Origin: Listeria weihenstephanensis
Lineage (GTDB): Bacteria; Bacillota; Bacilli; Lactobacillales; Listeriaceae
Length of the DNA stretch: 64,000 nt
Assembly (NCBI RefSeq): GCF_003534205.1
Contig: NZ_CP011102.1
Span: 3,174,036 to 3,238,035, forward strand
Direction: 5' to 3'
Shown: positions 63,338 to 64,000 of the stretch, piece after piece
Layout of the letters: each line of letters opens with the position of its first letter
Numbering within the stretch: the first letter of the stretch is position 1
The notes under the pieces: model-generated
The model's database searches: none
Told to the model about the DNA's origin: nothing
The model's input: the letters and a program-made list of their open reading frames with translations, nothing else
Program-made: the position numbers and the translations under genes

Positions 63338-63386
63338 CTACATTTGTCGTTAATTACATTCTACAGTTGTAGTTTTTAAAAGTCAA
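63338..63386 (-). promoter_or_regulatory. BlaI-type promoter/operators
   Basis: -35 TTGACT (63381-63386), 17-bp spacer, -10 TAGAAT (63358-63363). Operator 1, CTACA-GT-TGTAG (63361-63372), overlaps spacer and -10; operator 2, CTACA-TT-TGTCG (63338-63349), lies just downstream with one mismatch. Confidence 0.8.
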
Positions 63387-63422
63387 GCATTTGTTTGAAA
63401 ATTAGTTTTAAGACAAAGAATA

Positions 63423-63463
63423 AGCCATCTAACCTTCACCTCAACGGAAGTAATTAGATGGCT
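63423..63463. terminator. Hairpin between the BlaI promoter and solute-binding gene
   Basis: AGCCATCTAA and TTAGATGGCT arms with a loop of about 21 nt; T runs are short on both sides. Confidence 0.55.
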
Positions 63464-63509
63464 GTTCTTCTATTGTCTAACGGCGCTGCTGAATTAGAGA
63501 ACCATAATG

Positions 63510-63555
63510 GGGCAGAAACAATTGAGACTGCGCGCATTTCTGCCCACAGTCTCAA
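63510..63555. repeat. Two interleaved perfect 9-bp inverted repeats
   Basis: Order A-B-A'-B': GGGCAGAAA (63510-63518), TTGAGACTG (63522-63530), complement of A (63537-63545), complement of B (63547-63555). The two stems cross each other, so they can form only one at a time or make a pseudoknot. In the 255-bp gap 63316-63570, just past the stop of the solute-binding gene. Confidence 0.8.
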
Positions 63556-63570
63556 CACAGCCCTCATCAC

Positions 63571-64000
63571 TTACTGCTTATTCTCTTTCTTAAACGCGTC
63601 ATACTGTTTCTGCATCTCCGCCATTACAGTCTTCATCCCTGCATCGTTTAGCTTCTTCTTAAATTTCGGCATATACTCGTCTGGATCTACTGTCCCAGTC
63701 AGAAGTGCCGGCCCAAACTCATTACACACATTTGTAATTGAGGCGATTTCGGTTCGGACGCTTTTCGGATCAAAATAGAATCCTAGTCCTGGCGATGCTT
63801 TTGATTCTTCATTAAACTCTTTGAATTTTTCCCATTTATCTTTTGGCTCATCGGAATATCTCTTCAAAATAAAGTGATTTCCAAGCGCGTATGTTGGCAT
63901 CGAATAACGCTCTACACGTGCTGGTAGATCCTCAATACTGCCATCTGGAAGCTCATTATAATGCGTGCCTTCGATTCCTTTGTCAACCAAGTTACGCAAA
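63571..64000 (-). CDS. Extracellular solute-binding protein, DUF3502 C-terminal part (5' end beyond window)
   Basis: The last 143 codons of a gene that enters from the right edge. It reads GIEGTHYNELPDGSIEDLPA, MPTYALGNHFILKRY, LGFYFDPKSVRTEIASITNV and ends MQKQYDAFKKENKQ. This is the DUF3502 C-terminal domain of the large LplA/YtcQ-type lipoproteins that bind oligosaccharides for ABC import. The initiation codon and lipobox are outside the window. Confidence 0.8.
   Translation of the reverse strand, partial: LRNLVDKGIEGTHYNELPDGSIEDLPARVERYSMPTYALGNHFILKRYSDEPKDKWEKFKEFNEESKASPGLGFYFDPKSVRTEIASITNVCNEFGPALLTGTVDPDEYMPKFKKKLNDAGMKTVMAEMQKQYDAFKKENKQ

Overview
The window reads as a chromosome segment of a low-GC Firmicute, most probably a Listeria species (or near relative) outside the L. 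monocytogenes core group. Pointers are the tenA-thiM-thiD-thiE salvage operon behind a TPP riboswitch, a small hydrophobic protein of the lmo0937 type, an LXG locus with DUF3130 and DUF3958 partners, Bacillus/Listeria-style promoters (TTGACA-17-TATAAT) and AGGAGG ribosome binding sites. The genus call is inference from gene content; no rRNA is present to confirm it.

Layout. 1-5.8 kb: a sugar locus with two ABC permeases, a binding lipoprotein and a GH13_18 disaccharide phosphorylase, divergent from a LacI regulator, with a palindromic operator inside the phosphorylase promoter. 5.8-9.6 kb: a ParE/RelE-like toxin-antitoxin pair, a GNAT enzyme, a truncated Phd antitoxin behind a 24-bp palindrome, a VOC protein, a glycine-rich DUF1269-like protein and a nucleotidyltransferase. 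9.7-13.3 kb: a peptide importer (binding protein plus two permeases) without local ATPases. 13.4-14.4 kb: a phage-lysis remnant (BhlA-type holin, ArpU-like regulator, Cys-cluster protein). 14.6-18.7 kb: an ABC exporter with a very large coiled-coil FtsX permease. 18.7-21.9 kb: thiamine salvage. 22-32.4 kb: stress protein, EamA transporter, a GT2/DUF6044 glycosylation operon, a PBECR4-like protein, a secreted beta-helix protein, an alcohol dehydrogenase, a NagB-like protein and a GNAT enzyme.

32.5-40.5 kb holds the most novel-looking system: two paralogous three-gene cassettes, each an ABC ATPase, a membrane permease with a large outside domain and a small Sec-secreted peptide (mature parts 67 residues, about 66 percent identical). 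They flank a LysR regulator, a CocE/NonD hydrolase and a 53-residue membrane protein.

40.6-48 kb: phosphate transporter, amino-acid permease with a cre site, a decayed VOC gene, GNAT, an acyltransferase, a SWIM protein and the lmo0937-like peptide. 48.2-55.8 kb: genomic islands stacked on the 3' end of tRNA-Lys(CTT). An exact 44-bp copy of the tRNA end at 49195 and the tRNA itself bound a 6.6-kb element that carries an LXG toxin operon, a frameshifted tyrosine recombinase and a DUF4062 protein. Beyond the distal repeat lie an integrase stub and an Mrr-like nuclease from an older insertion.

56-64 kb: GNAT, an unexplained tandem repeat region, purA, a lipoprotein, small conserved proteins, DUF975, a BlaI/M56 signalling pair with three PepSY domains and an Asp-rich tail, interleaved inverted repeats, and the 3' end of a DUF3502-type solute-binding protein gene.
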